Positions 24,903 through 36,869 of a stretch of DNA of 64,000 nucleotides are shown here, in pieces (the stretch's first letter is position 1; each line of letters opens with the position of its first letter). The DNA comes from Nyssa sinensis. Its lineage: Eukaryota > Streptophyta > Magnoliopsida > Cornales > Nyssaceae. The notes under the pieces are model-generated. The model worked only from the letters and a program-made list of their open reading frames with translations. It was not told the DNA's origin and did no database searches. The translations under genes were made by a program, and so were the position numbers. The stretch lies in NCBI GenBank assembly GCA_008638375.1, contig CM018036.1, positions 18,190,332-18,254,331 on the forward strand, in the 5' to 3' direction.

Positions 24903-27579
24903 TATATTGTGTGTTGGTTTGGCTATGTGCTGTGTGGTGTACCGACCAGGGGATGAAATTGGGAAAAACCTGGAGGAAATTTGGAGGGATTGATGTGGTT
25001 CCTGTGATAGATCGAAGAGTGAAATGGTGGGAAAGTTGAGAGAGGGAAGGGGAGATGGCGCAACAGTAGTGCTGCATGGAAATAGTAGTTGCGGCTTGAG
25101 GAAACACAGGCTGTGAGTGCAGCAGAGCCATTGGAGGAACTAATGCAGTCCCTGTGATGGACTTGGGGTAGAACGTGCAGCTGTTACAGGGATAGGGATT
25201 GATTCAGTTGGATGTTTTGGTAGCAAAACTGAAAAGGAAGTGCCTAGTGGATGTTGCGGCAATAGTGCGGCAAACCGGATGAAATTGGATTAAAGAAACG
25301 CGGAGCAACAGGGTAAAATACTAAACTTTAGTCTTGGATTTTTAGAAACATGAATAATTAAATTGATTGTAGGGATTTCATTAAATATAGAAATTGTTTT
25401 AGATCAAATGGGAATCCAAAAAAATAATCCAAACACAATTTAACGATTGAGTTTTGTATTTTTATTCGGGCCAAACCAGGTTGAGTCCGACCCAACTCAC
25501 CCATTCAGATAGCTGCCTAACAATATTAATGTATGGGTAAAATTTTAGATTTGAGTTCAGGAAGTGTTTGGTTAAAAAGGAGAAGCTATCCAATGACTTG
25601 GCTTAAAATGGAAACGTACGGAAAAAATAATGGAAAACTTATAGGAATTAGGAAAAATTAGGGGCAATAAATAGAACCTTGTGAGATTTTAATTATACCC
25701 ATAAATTAGGGTTGATTGTGAATTGACCCGAGTGAATGAAATAATATTTAATTAAATAATTATTTAAAAGAGAAATTACTAAAATGCCCCTAAATCGAAA
25801 AGTAGTCCAACGGGCACTGAATAAGTTAATCGAATAGTGGATTTTTATTATTCCGAGCATTCCGGACTCAACCGTGGAGTTTGATTTGCTAAAAGAGATC
25901 TTGAAATAATAATCCGTAAAAGTACAAAATGACCATTTTGCCCTTTTCAGTATAGAAGTCCAAATGGAATTCCGCGAAAGCCTAAACCGACTTTCTTCGG
26001 CATTCCAGACTAAATAGTAAAGTTCAAATTAGTGTTAGAGAAACTTAAGATATAAAGGCATAACATTTGGTGAATAGCATGAGTTAAATATATATACCTA
26101 AACTGAGATTGAGTTTCCTGAATCATAGGAATACCGAGATACAAGAAGGAGGCGGTTTTAACCTTCTAGACAGAAACAGAAAATGTAAGTAATCTCTGAT
26201 CTCTGTTTATGTGTTACATTCCAAGCCAAGTCATAGTTCTTTGCATATACATTGCCTATTGTATTCTTCACACATCTACTAGCATTTATCGAGCCACATT
26301 GATATTGCCCTATCATGTGGATACCAGTTATTGATTTCTATATATATCTCGATCATGATTGTGCACTTGTGCATGGATTCCTTTTTGTACATTTGTACCT
26401 AGGGCCGTGAGGGCCAGACAGTTTTATTCGAAGCAGTCTAGTAACCGTAGTTTAGCTAACTATTGTTACAGTCAGGTTGCCTAGAATCAGTTATGATTCG
26501 ACTATACTCTTCGTGGAAGATAGCATGATCCTGATATATTATTAGTGTCGGATTTGTGATCAGTCACATCTCCATCTGATGCTATTTATGACCTTCGGGT
26601 CCAGGTTTCGAGTGGAAACATTTATTACGTCGCTATGCGAGGCATGGGACTGTATAGTTATAGTGTACACAGAGCAGTATTATTCAGAAAGCTCGAGTGG
26701 AACTGAATACGAGCTCAGAGGGATTTCCGGGCCCCACGAGAGCATCTCAATTTTAGTTGATATTACTATCCTTTATTGTTGATATTCATAGCTTGATCAT
26801 ATTATTTCATTATGAATGATCATGAGATTTTACAGCTTTCAGTACATTGCTTGCATTTCATACTTGATATAGCTCATGACTGTAGCAGTATGACATTGTT
26901 GGCATAGCAGTTTCATTTCCTTATCATTTGATTCTATCATCTGATATTGAGTTCTATATTCATTGACTGGCTAGCACTTCTGCACTTATCCTAGTTCTTT
27001 TATGGATAATGCTTTCTATATTCATGTACACATGGCAGAGCAAAGGAGAATTACTTATTGGGCTTTCATTAGCTCACCCCAAACTTACCACCCTTTTCAG
27101 GAAATGAAGCTGTAGAAGAGCAGTAACAGTAGCAGTAGGAGTCAGCTAGATAGCAGTGGACATTTCTTTTGAAGTTGTAAGTGTAATACTTAGTACAGAC
27201 AGTCTTATAGCTCTCCCATGTTATCCACGTCTTGGGGATGAACAGTTGTATTAAGAAATTTTATATTCCGCATTTTGTAAACATTATATATATCACATGC
27301 AACTTTTAATTATTTATTTTCGCATTTTAGTTGTTGCATGTTAGTAGCACTGATCGCGTAGCAAGTTGAGACCTTTGGTTCGACAAGCAGCGTCGGATCG
27401 GGTGCGTGACACGAGATCCGCATAGGATGGGTCTCGGGTCGTGACAATTATCGTTTCCTATTTTTTTGTTTAAATTCTTTTCTCTTCATTATTACATTCG
27501 GGAGGTTTATCATCATGTAAAAATAATATTATTCATTATTTTTTTAATTTTTTTTAATTTTATGAAATGTTACGCTTCC

Positions 27580-28114
27580 AGAATCATCAACCATACATTA
27601 ATCTTTCTTACTTTTCTTCAGAATTCAAGTATTCCATAATAATGTCTCAGACTAGGTTTGATCTACGGGCTCTACGGGCATCTTCAAGATGCATTTATGA
27701 ATTAAACACTTCTGTGTAACTAAGTGATTACATGAGGGCATGTCGTTATAAAACCACATCTTAAAAATGAGACTTTAAAGTCACATCTACACGAAACACA
27801 AAATGATTATTTTTTCTTCTGGGTTGTTCAGATAGATAGAGAGGGAGAGTGATGGGGAAGTCTAGAGATTGAAAGAGTAGAAGTTTTGTAGCTTGGACGA
27901 TTAAAAGTGGGTGTAAAAGAGGAGTTATATAGAAAGAAGAAAATGGGATTTTGGGAGAGAGAGACAAAGTAGATCGTGTAGTTCAATCATAACATGGTGT
28001 GTCAGACTCATGGTGTGCCAATTATCTCACTCATGGCTTTTTTTGTTTTTTGTCTAGAAAGAGAGGTAGGGAGAGAAAAGAAAAAAAAAGTCAAAACTGA
28101 TCTCTCTGCTGTGA

Positions 28115-28151
<37 letters not shown>

Positions 28152-29274
28152 GGAAGGGAGAGGGAGAGAGAAAAGGGTAAAAAAGTGAAAGGAGGCCATA
28201 AAGCCCTTTGATGTGCTGGAGCAGAGAGTGAGTACGAAGAGAGATGGGGAGAAGACTGAGGGAGAGAAATGCGGAATGGTAAGATGATGTTAAAGCTCGT
28301 ATTTTTAAGATGTAATTTTATATTAATATGTTATAATTTAATTTTGTAAAATATGTAAAAATGATTGATTTATTGACATATCATGAAGATGTATTTTTAA
28401 AATCGTATCTTAAATATATGCTTTTAAAATTGCATTTATTAAAAAATTTATTTTAAAATTACATCCTAAAAATGAAATTTCAAAAAATACACGGGTCCGA
28501 AACATAATTTTAAAAATGCTCGAATATGGTATATAAATTTTAAAAACATATGGTTCAGGTAAAAAATTCCGTCTTTTTAGTTCTCTTTACTAAAATCACG
28601 TTTAAGAAGTCTTCAGGTTTATTTTGGATCTTGTTCATCCAAAGTAACTTTCACTTGATCCGGAAAGGGTCAATAATTATCTCTGCGCCGATCATTGGCA
28701 ACTACAGTTTAAGAGATGGGTTTGACTGTCACAAGAAGAAGAATTTAATCTGATGCGCATAAGCTGACTTAAGATACTCTTAACCTATCACTAAAAAAAA
28801 AGTGAAAAAAATCATCTATTATATATCTTTTTCTTAGTCTTCTTCTTTTTTATCTCTTTCTAATATGTCAAGTTCTAGGGAGAATTGGAGAAAGCGTGGA
28901 GCTAAGGGCTGCTTGTTGGTATTTAACTCACCAATAAACATAACCAAAACTCTAAAATTTTCTAACACATTTTTATCTTTTTAATCCTACTAAATTGCCA
29001 GAAACTCTCACTTGCATATTCAATTGACAAGTCATTTGTTGGGTTGAGTAGTTAGATTGACAAAAGTAGCTTAGGTTAGTAAAAGATGTGAGGTTTGCTT
29101 CGCACCTCGTTTCAGATTGAACATGACTGCTTCGTCATTAAATTACATTTTAAAGTTTTATTAGTATCTAAATTAAATAATTACATAAAACACATTAATC
29201 CCGAGTGAGACTAGCTAACTGGCTATTCATGCATTGTTTAAATTAGAAGTCATGAGTTCAAGTCTCACTTACAT
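27580..29274. other. AT-rich intergenic sequence with GA microsatellite
   Basis: No gene supported. Contains a GA/AG run at about 28120-28148 within a purine-rich stretch (28060-28190). Short open frames through the GA run are compositional. Confidence 0.5.
28119..28148. repeat. (GA)n microsatellite
   Basis: About 15 GA units, uninterrupted. Confidence 0.9.
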
Positions 29275-29747
29275 TATTTGAATGGGATTAAGTCTTAGTT
29301 GCGTTAGGATTAAAAGTATAATATATTATTTATATTTGGGTGTTGATTTTACAAAAGAGTGAGTGATTCTTTGTGTCGCTCAATCTTTGTTCAAATAAAA
29401 TATTATATTGTTATCCCACCAATAGTTTTGCTTCTCTCTTGTTAATGTGCTTTGTTTTGGTTTGAATTTAACAAATTGGTATCACAGTGATTTTATATCC
29501 TAGTTAGAGTATATTATTAATTTGAATGGAATTAAGTCTTAGTTGCATTAGGATTAAAAGTATAATATATTATTTATATGTGGGTGTTGAATTTACAAAA
29601 GAAAGTTAAGAGTGATTATTTGTGTCGCTCAATCTCTGTTCAAATAAAATATTATATTTTTATCCCACCAATAGTTTTGCTTCTCTCTTGTTAATGTGAG
29701 TGCTTTGTTTTGGTTTGAATTCAACAAATTGATATCAGGGTATTTTA
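29275..29747 (+). repeat. Duplicated LTR-end plus primer-binding-site unit
   Basis: Two near-identical ~230-bp copies (29275-29494 and 29519-29747). Each starts TTTGAATGG(G/A)ATTAAGTC and ends with AACAAATTGGTATCACAG or AACAAATTGATATCAGGG. The closing segment looks like an LTR terminus (AACA) followed by an initiator-Met primer binding site. So this seems to be an LTR end with its PBS, present twice in tandem, without recognisable gag downstream. Confidence 0.6.
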
Positions 29748-30001
29748 AATTTAAAAGTTGGTATTTGAGTAATTTTTGAGTCTTATAAAATGTGAACATT
29801 TATTTGTAGGTTGGATTGAATTATTTGTCTACGATTGATATTAAAAAGGCTCTTGGAGTTATTTGTGGGGTGGGTTGAGTCTTAGAATATTATAAATTTT
29901 TGATTTTTTTTATTTTTAAATAAATATTGATTAAAACCTTAAATTTATTTTTATATAAAATAAAAATAACTTATTTATCTTAAATTTATTTTTATATAAA
30001 G

Positions 30002-30259
30002 TACTCCCTCCAGTCCCACAATTATAGCTCCATTTGGGGAATCCAACTTTTTATGAATATTATTTTAAAATTATTTTATTTTTCTATTATACCCTTATTC
30101 AACTTTAAATTTCTAGCACTACAAAATTATATGAATATGAGTGAAAGAGGTTTAGAAGGGTAGTTTTAAAAATTTATTAGTTAAAGTACAAAATGAGACT
30201 CTTAAAATGGGACATTGTAAAATGAAATAAAAGACTCTTAAAATAAGACAAAGGGAGTA
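30002..30259. mobile_element. Stowaway-type MITE (Tc1/mariner)
   Basis: Starts TA-CTCCCTCCAGTCCCAC (30002 onward) and ends GACAAAGGGAG-TA (to 30259). The inverted termini begin CTCCCT, and the TA on each side is the target duplication. Length is 254 bp without the TAs, internally AT-rich and non-coding, all typical of Stowaway. Confidence 0.85.
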
Positions 30260-31034
30260 AAAAATTCTTTAAAAAAAGTTAAAAAAAAATTGGTTAAAAT
30301 TGAAAAATGTAAAACAAAAATCATAAAGAGATAATTTCGTTATTTTGAAAAAAAAAAAAAAATTGACTCGAGGTGAGTAATTGTAGTTTTTCAAAGTAAA
30401 AGAGGTCAGTATAATTTTAAAAATTTTAATGAATATGAGTGTGATTGTTAGAAATTTCAAGAAAAATTAGTATAATTTATTAAAAAATAAATATATTTAT
30501 TTTTAAGATATCAAATTGGTCTCACGATCACTTATCCAAACAGTTGAGCTATGGATTGAATCAGAGATTTAAGTTATCCAATTCTCATAGACTTTCCAAC
30601 TCATTGGTGAATTAAACTAATCTCATCTCCGATCTCCGATATTTCTGATTAGTCAAATAATTCAAAGAAGAAAGAAATATTTTTGGATACTTCTAGCTGC
30701 TTTAAATATAGTTAATAATAGTAGAAATAATGGATTAAATTTAGTAGTTACCGACAATTAATAAAATATATAAATTGCATCGACTGCCGCTTATTAATAA
30801 AAATGACTCGACAGCGAGCACTGGTTTGTAACCTAATTTGTGTTTGACTGTCGTTGATGACAATATGAAACATGTACGGCTGCCATGTCTATTGTCAGCT
30901 AAGAATCAGAAACTTTTAAGTGTAGGAGTAATGATAGAGAATTCATTTTTTTTTTTACACTCATTTATTCCACCGTCTTAGGTGAGTAAGATTCATTATT
31001 TACTTTTAGTCCTTCAAGAGTTTCTTCATGATGA
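30260..31034. other. AT-rich intergenic, no gene seen
   Basis: Poly-A/T-rich sequence between the MITE and the copia element. Nothing supported. Confidence 0.5.
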
Positions 31035-31450
31035 TGTAAAATTTAATTCAATAAATTAGAGATCTTCAACTATCATAATAATCACATAATTATCTTTGAT
31101 ACAGAAATAAAATAAATAAATTATATATCACAATCTGTCATGATGAAAACACCTTCAAAGAAAGCCTGTAAAAATTGTTTCTCTCGCTTAACCCCCTTTC
31201 TTTCCGTACGCCAGAATGTTATGAGAAAACCCTGGTTAAAGTTATGTTGGGTAGAGAGAGGACAATTCCTACTTAAATATCAAAACCCTAATCCTACTCC
31301 CCATAATAGTAGGTAAATAGGAAACCACTTCCCTTATTATATCTCACTAATTAAGTAACCGTGCGTAACTTTCCAAAGCCAATAATTACCTAATTTCATT
31401 AAACTCAAATAATGTCAATATTATCCTTTCATGTGGGACATATTCTAACA
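31035..31450 (-). repeat. 3' LTR of the copia element
   Basis: Plus-strand limits TGTAAAATTT ... ATTCTAACA; on the minus strand it begins TGTTAGAATATG. Pairs with 36870-37284. Confidence 0.9.
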
Positions 31451-31465
31451 TTCTCCCACTTGGCC
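31451..31465 (-). promoter_or_regulatory. Polypurine tract of the copia element
   Basis: The minus strand reads GCCAAGTGGGAGAA immediately before the LTR start TGTTAGAATATG. Confidence 0.8.
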
Positions 31466-31897
31466 CATATGAACGACACTTATTTGGATTGACAAGGTAA
31501 ACATAATATACGCATAACATTAGCTTATTCACACTTTAGTGAGATTACAATAATATTATAATTAAATAACTTACTAACATGAGTCATGGCGGTAAACATC
31601 AATAAAGTGACATCTTCCCTTCTATGCACTACAATGTTAGCCAATCACTTAATTATAATCCATAATAGGAAGTAACTGTAATGTCCCCATAATGTCTTTG
31701 TCAAAGACGATTCCTGTCATCAATAATCCATCCCCATAATTACGTAATTGATGGTAAACAGGAAAAATGTCAGAAACACAATTAGTGATATCTCTATAAA
31801 TGTTATAGAACAAAAAACATAAAGATCCACAAAACATATCTCAAGGATTACAACAAAGACCCATGCGATCAATATGTTCCTTAAATGTCTTTGGTGC

Positions 31898-32230
31898 TCA
31901 CCCTTTAGTCAAAGGATCTGCAATCATGAGCTCAGTCTTAATATGTTCTATAAATACTGTTTGTTTCTGAACCTCCTCCTTAACGATCAAATATTTGAGC
32001 TCCATATGCTTAGCGCCATTAGAATATTTGTCGTTTTTGGAGAAAAAGACTGCTGCGGAATTATCACAATACATTCTCAGCGGCCTAGGCAATACTATCG
32101 ACAACTCCAAGTCCTGAGATAAAATTCTGCAACCATAAAGCATGAACTGTGGCCTCAAAGCATGCCACAAATTTAGCTTCCATAGTAGATGCTATTATGA
32201 TAGTCTGTTTGGCGCTTTTCCATTCTGAGA
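31898..32230 (-). pseudogene. Copia RNase H remnant
   Basis: The minus strand near 32230-32120 gives a WKSAKQT..STMEAKFVAC segment, the middle of a copia RNase H domain. After a frame change, 32170-31898 gives MYCDNSAAVFFSKN, KHMELKY and the closing ADPLTKG of the polyprotein. RNase H would degrade the RNA template during reverse transcription. Its N-terminal part and the end of RT are missing because of the deletion near 32240. Confidence 0.85.
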
Positions 32231-32239
32231 CAACCTTAA

Positions 32240-33400
32240 CAATCCACGTGATCTATTACTGAAATATTTTAATTCCTATCACGTAAGTTGCCTCACCCAT
32301 AACTTTCATTTCAAAGTTCATAGAAAGAAGTCTCTTGGTGTTATTTAGTAAACCAAGATCATTGCTGGCAAGCAATATATCGTCAACATACAGGACCAAG
32401 AAAATAAACTTGCTCCCACTGACCTTTAGATATATACACCGATTAATGGTATTTTCCTTAAATTCCAAAGGACGTGATGGTATTATTAAACTTAAGATAC
32501 CATTGTCTGGAAGCTTGTTTAAGTCCACAAATTGACTTCTTTAATTTGCATACCATATATTCCTTTCCTTTAATCAAGAAACCTTCAGGTTGATCCATAT
32601 AAACCTCTTCATCTAAATTCCCATTCAGAAAAGTAGTTTTCACATCCATTTGGTGTAACTCTAAATCGAAATGAGCCACCAGAGCCATTATGATCCTAAG
32701 AGAGTCCTTTTTCAATACAGGAGGGAACGTCTCTTTGTAATCAACACCTCCTTTTTGAGTGAAACCTTTTACAACAAGTCTAGCTTTATGTCGTTCAATA
32801 TTGCCATTGCAGTCACGTTTGGTCTTAAAGACCCACTTACACCTGACTGTCTTAAAACCTTCAGGCAAATCAACGACATCCCAAACTTCATTTTGTTCCA
32901 TTGATTTCAACTCATCATTTATAGCATTGATCCACTTTTCAGAATCACTACTTTCAATGGCTTGTGAAAATGAAACCGAATCTTTACTTATCCCTAAATC
33001 ATAATCAGATTCTTGCAGATATACCAAATAATCATTTGAAATAGCTGATCTCCTCTCTCTTTGAGATCTCCTTAATGCTATTCCTTGTGATTGTTCTGCA
33101 ACTGGTTCATTGGTGACATTCTCATTATGGAGTGACTGATCACTGGATTGTTGTTCAATATTATCAAACTGTTCGATAACTGGAGAAACAACAATTTCCT
33201 TTGAAGTTACGGGTATTGGGATAGGCACCCGAACTTCTTCGATGACCACATTACGTGATACATCACTCCCTACTAATTTCACCATTCTCAAGGAATCTGG
33301 CATTTTCGGTTTCAACAATTCTTGTATTATAGTTAGGGCAGTAAAACCTATACCCTTTGGACTTCTCTGGGTAACCAATAAAGTACCCGCTTACAGTTCT
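32240..33400 (-). pseudogene. Copia reverse transcriptase (RVT_2) remnant
   Basis: 33378-32458 is a 306-codon open stretch. It has an acidic linker, then ALRRSQRERR, the start of RVT_2 (WINAINDELKSMEQNEVWDVV), CKWVFKTKRD, HKARLVVKGFTQK, LHQMDVKTTFLNG and CGLKQASRQWY. After a frameshift the next piece (32528-32256) has the catalytic motif YVDDILLA. RT would copy element RNA into DNA. After GIKIFQ the sequence jumps to the RNase H middle, so roughly 200 codons of a usual copia protein are absent. Confidence 0.9.
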
Positions 33401-34165
33401 AGAATCCAACTTCTTTTCATGCGGATTATATATCCTAGCCCCTGCTGGACAACTCCCAAATATGAAAGTGTCTCAAACTCGGTTTCCTTTCTGTCCACAA
33501 TTCAAAAGGGGTCTTTTGAACTGCCTTATTAGGAACCCGGTTTAGCACATAAACGGCTGTCTTAAGGGCCTCCATCCACTAATGAAATGGGTACTGAAGA
33601 GTTACTTAACATACTTCTAACCATTTCCATAAGCGTACGATTACGCCTTTCAGCCACACCATTCTACTGAGGCGTACCAAGCATTGTGTATTGCGCACAA
33701 ATGCCATGCATCTTCTAAGAATTTAGCAAATGGTCCTGGACATTGTCTTATACCATCATACCTTCAATAATACTCACCGCCTCTATCTGATCGAATGATT
33801 TTCACCTTTCTATCTAATTGTCGCTCAACTTCAGCAATATATGTCTTTAAAGCATTTATTGCTTGAGACTTTTCATGCAACAAATAGACATAACCATAAC
33901 GTGAAAAATCATCAATGAAAGTGATAAAGTATTTTACTCCACCAAAAGATGGTGAGTCAAAAGGTCCACAAATATCAGTATGGATAATCTCCAAAAGTTC
34001 TCCACTTCTTGTGGCGCCTTTCTTTGTATGTTTGGTTTGCTTTCCTTTAATGCAGTCCACACATACATCAAAATCGGTAAAATCAAGATTTGAAAGAATC
34101 TCATCTTTTACCAATCTTTCCATTCTTTCTCTGGATATATGACCCAGTCTTTTATGCTACAAGAA
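33400..34165 (-). pseudogene. Copia integrase remnant
   Basis: 34157 upward gives HKRLGHIS (the zinc-binding HHCC start) directly after a TAG stop at 34157-34159 where the family has Trp. The region 34123-33764 carries CVDCIKGKQTKH, then the first catalytic Asp in IHTDICGPF, and the second in IIRSDRGGEYY, followed by a stop. Downstream of it several frames hold the glutamate-region and C-terminal GYFIGYPEKSKGYRFY-like block, broken by stops and frameshifts. Integrase would insert the cDNA into the genome. It cannot be functional here. Confidence 0.88.
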
Positions 34166-34620
34166 AGAAGAATTCTCATTAACTCTGCTACGTTTAGTTC
34201 CAACATCATGATGCAGGGTGAGGAGTGTTTTAGCAAAATTTTTGTTAAGATTAAATCTATATAACCCCTCAGATAAAACACCAGAATCAACAAATGAGCC
34301 ATTTCTCAATAAACGAAAACCCTTATTTTCAAAATATAAAGAATAGCCATCATAATCTAGTCTTGACATGGAAATTAAATTTCTAGAAATAGTAGGAACA
34401 TAAAAAGTATCAAATAGGTCCAAACAGTGGCCTGACTCTAAAAACAAACGTAAAGTTCCAACACCAACAACTGGTACTTGAGTTCCATTTCCCAAGACTA
34501 TAAAATACTCATTTTCCTTTATGTTCTGGATCGAAAGGTATCCCTGCATCGAATTTGTAAACATGAATAGTAGAACCAGAGTCAATCCACCATGTATTAG
34601 AAGGAACTTGTGTCATATTT
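34157..34620 (-). pseudogene. Copia protease and GAG-pre-integrase remnant
   Basis: The aspartic protease start is visible as TWWIDSGSTIHV (near 34605), with the active-site Asp-Ser-Gly. A frameshift follows. The pre-integrase region (34585-34157) reads FIVLGNGTQVPVVGVGTL, LFDTFYVPTISRNLISMSRL and a closing GLYRFNL, all standard copia landmarks. Confidence 0.88.
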
Positions 34621-35473
34621 GATTTGAAACATACATAAGCTAATAGCTTACCTTTCTTTTCGAACCAAGCTTTACGTTTCGGACAATTTTTCTTTACATG
34701 CCCATAGCTATTACAAAAATAGCACTTTGGTCCACTATGTTCCTTCTTGTGAGCCCTATTGACATGAGAGGGCCCCACAACCTTCAATGGATCTTTTTTG
34801 AAACTTTTCTTGTGTTTCTTTCCTTTGCTTCCAGCTCCATGACTCATAATATGAACTGAATGTTGTCCTTGTTGCTTAAGTCTTGCCTCTTCTTGAATTA
34901 ACATACTCGCCAATTCATTCACATTTCACTTTTCCTTAATAGTGTTATAGTGAATCTGAAATGGCCCATACTGAGCAGGCAAGGAATTTAGAATAAACTT
35001 AACAAGGAAACTTTCATCAACATTCATACCCAAAGATTTGAGTCTGGCCGCTAGATTGGTCATTTCAAGGACATGCTCATTCATTCCACGGCTACCATCA
35101 AATTTCATGGTGGTAAGTTCAGCCATTAATCTCCCTCCAAGGGACTTGTCCGCTGAACGAAATCGATCTTCCACAGCCTTGAAATATTCCTTGCGTTTTC
35201 AATTTGAGGAAGCGATGACTTGATATTGTTCGCAATACACATTCGCATAAACATAATGCTTAATCTGTTCAATCTTTCCCATGACTTAGACAAAGCTTGC
35301 TGCTCCAAACTGCTTGTTTCAGTAATAGCAGCCAGTTTGTCAATTCGCAGTGCTAAGTCAAGATCCAGAACACCAAGGTGGAACTGGATCTGTTCCTTCC
35401 AATCAGAGAAATTAACTCCATTAAAAATTGGAACAGAAGAAGCTGGCGAATGAAGAGAAACAGGAACTGACAC
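34620..35473 (-). pseudogene. Copia gag remnant
   Basis: Begins at the ATG 35473 (MSVPVSLHSPASSVPIFNG, then NFSDWKEQIQFHLG). A frameshift near 35150 is followed by DRFRSADKSLGGRLMAELT and NSLPAQYGPFQIHY. A TGA at 34926-34928 stands in a Trp position, then NELASMLIQEE leads to a basic stretch and the CCHC knuckle CYFCNSYGHVKKNC near 34720. Gag would form the particle and bind RNA. The ATG is about 1.4 kb from the PBS, a long leader. Confidence 0.9.
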
Positions 35474-36854
35474 TGCAAAAATATCACAACATTAATGCTT
35501 TGAGAAAATCAATTCCATTAGCAATATTGCGTTCAATCTTTCGATTAACTAATGTAATATACTAATATTCAAATTTAATGGTGATTTACACTCACCTAGG
35601 AATAATTAATAACCCTTCAAAGTTTGATTGGTTTGTCACCTCTGGGCATCCATCTCAATCTCACAATCATTCTATCAATTATTTTAATTAATTTAATGAT
35701 TATTTGAAAGTTGGTGCACCTTTGGGTCAAACCATAATAATCAAATAATCATTCCATAATTATTTTGTAAAGTCATAATTTAATTCAATATTTATAACTT
35801 TTCCCAGTAAGATCACTTTGGTGACAACATGCTAACCATAATATAAATATTAATTGATAAATGACCAAGCAAAAATAAATAAATAAAATAATATTTTAAT
35901 TTTCTTTAATTACATGCAAAAACTAACCCATAATAATTCAGCCCATGCATGCATAAAAAATAATTATTAACCCAATACAAATGAGTCCATAACATAACCT
36001 CCATTATTAATTTACTAGGCCCAACAGTTTAATTGGTAAGCATGCATAAATAAATCAATAAGCAATGCAACACCAAATATAATACCAAATTTAATAACCT
36101 TTCTCACAGATTATTTTCCACAAATAAATGTACAATGTAGCTGCTTCAGAGAAGGAGACATTACAACCGCTGATTAATGTCTCAAAATCCACTAAATATC
36201 CAAGAGATCAATGTTAAAAAACTAAGATTCTAGAGAAAATAAACTCTAAAAAATACTTTCATGAAATTTCTCATGACTCACCGATCAGAATAATAATAAA
36301 ATTCCTCGTGACTCTAACAATTACTTTAATTCAAGAGAATCAGAGAGAATAGCAGAAAATCATTGAAACCTGATCACGCATGGATTGAGCCCTCGTTGAT
36401 CTCGGTTGCCGTAGAGTCCAAAACAACTAAAGTGGAAAAAACGTTTCTGGTTTTCTTTTCCTTTACCAGTATTCATTTTTTTTTTTTTTTTTGGGACTTT
36501 TCAAAGTTAAATTAACCTTTTTGACCTTTTCAAAGTTAAATTAACTTTTTGACTTTTCAAAATTAAATTTCAATATATATATATATATATATATTGAAGA
36601 TCTTTCCTGTACATAGCCACATGTATCCTATCCGAATCAATTGGCATGTTAAGCTTAACAACAAAGAGTACAGGCGGCTGAAGATTACAATCACGAATTT
36701 CAATTACAGAATGAATGAGACGCCGTGGAATTAATGAACAATGAGTTTCAAACATTATGATCACAAAATATTGCACATAAAATAATAGCAAGATCCAAAA
36801 ATATTTTTGAAATCGATCTCTACATTAAAAGGAAAATCATGATAGTTTCAACCA
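35474..36854 (-). other. Untranslated leader of the copia element
   Basis: AT-rich, no ORF. Between 36480 and 36575 are three copies of a GACTTTTCAAAGTTAAATTAA-like unit flanked by an 18-base T run and a TA microsatellite (36574-36594). Confidence 0.65.
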
Positions 36855-36867
36855 TGCTCTGATACCA
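36855..36867 (-). promoter_or_regulatory. Primer binding site of the copia element
   Basis: The minus strand reads TGGTATCAGAGCA, complementary to the 3' end of initiator-Met tRNA, two bases from the LTR end. Confidence 0.9.
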
Positions 36868-36869
36868 CA

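Larger units (their letters stand above)
23598..27446 (-). mobile_element. 3.85-kb TGTCAC-family LTR (copy D), probable solo LTR
   Basis: On the minus strand it begins TGTCACGACCCGAGACCC (27446 leftward) and ends GGGATATTACA (23598), flanked by perfect ATTAT duplications. It sits inside copy C. No open frame resembles gag or pol, and I see no shorter terminal direct repeat inside it, so it is best read as one long LTR left by LTR-LTR recombination. The alternative is a large non-autonomous derivative. It contains TG and TA microsatellites and a GC-richer, G-skewed segment at 24640-25320. Near 27065-27110 it carries AGCTCACCCCAAACTTACC, the counterpart of motifs near the start of copies A, B and H. 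Confidence 0.75.
21728..27574 (+). mobile_element. TGTCAC-family LTR (copy C), split by a nested LTR
   Basis: Starts TGTCACGGCTC at 21728 and shares blocks with copies E and F (22145-22200, 22455-22560). It is interrupted from 23598 to 27446 by copy D. The sequence resumes after D and reaches GTTACG at 27574. The flanks CTTCT (21723-21727) and CTTCC (27575-27579) look like a 5-bp target duplication with one change. Removing D and its duplication leaves about 2.0 kb. Non-coding. A cluster of TTCGTT(C)AAACGAA-type motifs lies at 23400-23520. Confidence 0.6.

Noticed and set aside
24416..25131. Several overlapping ORFs in the centre of copy D
   Set aside because: They run through CA/TG/TA repeats and have no motif; composition explains them.
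27994..28199. Arg/Glu-rich and Ser/Leu-rich frames
   Set aside because: They read through the GA microsatellite.
29190..29265. tRNA-like B-box (GAGTTCAAGTCTC) that might mark a tRNA gene or SINE
   Set aside because: No A box at the right distance, no cloverleaf and no A-rich tail that I could place.
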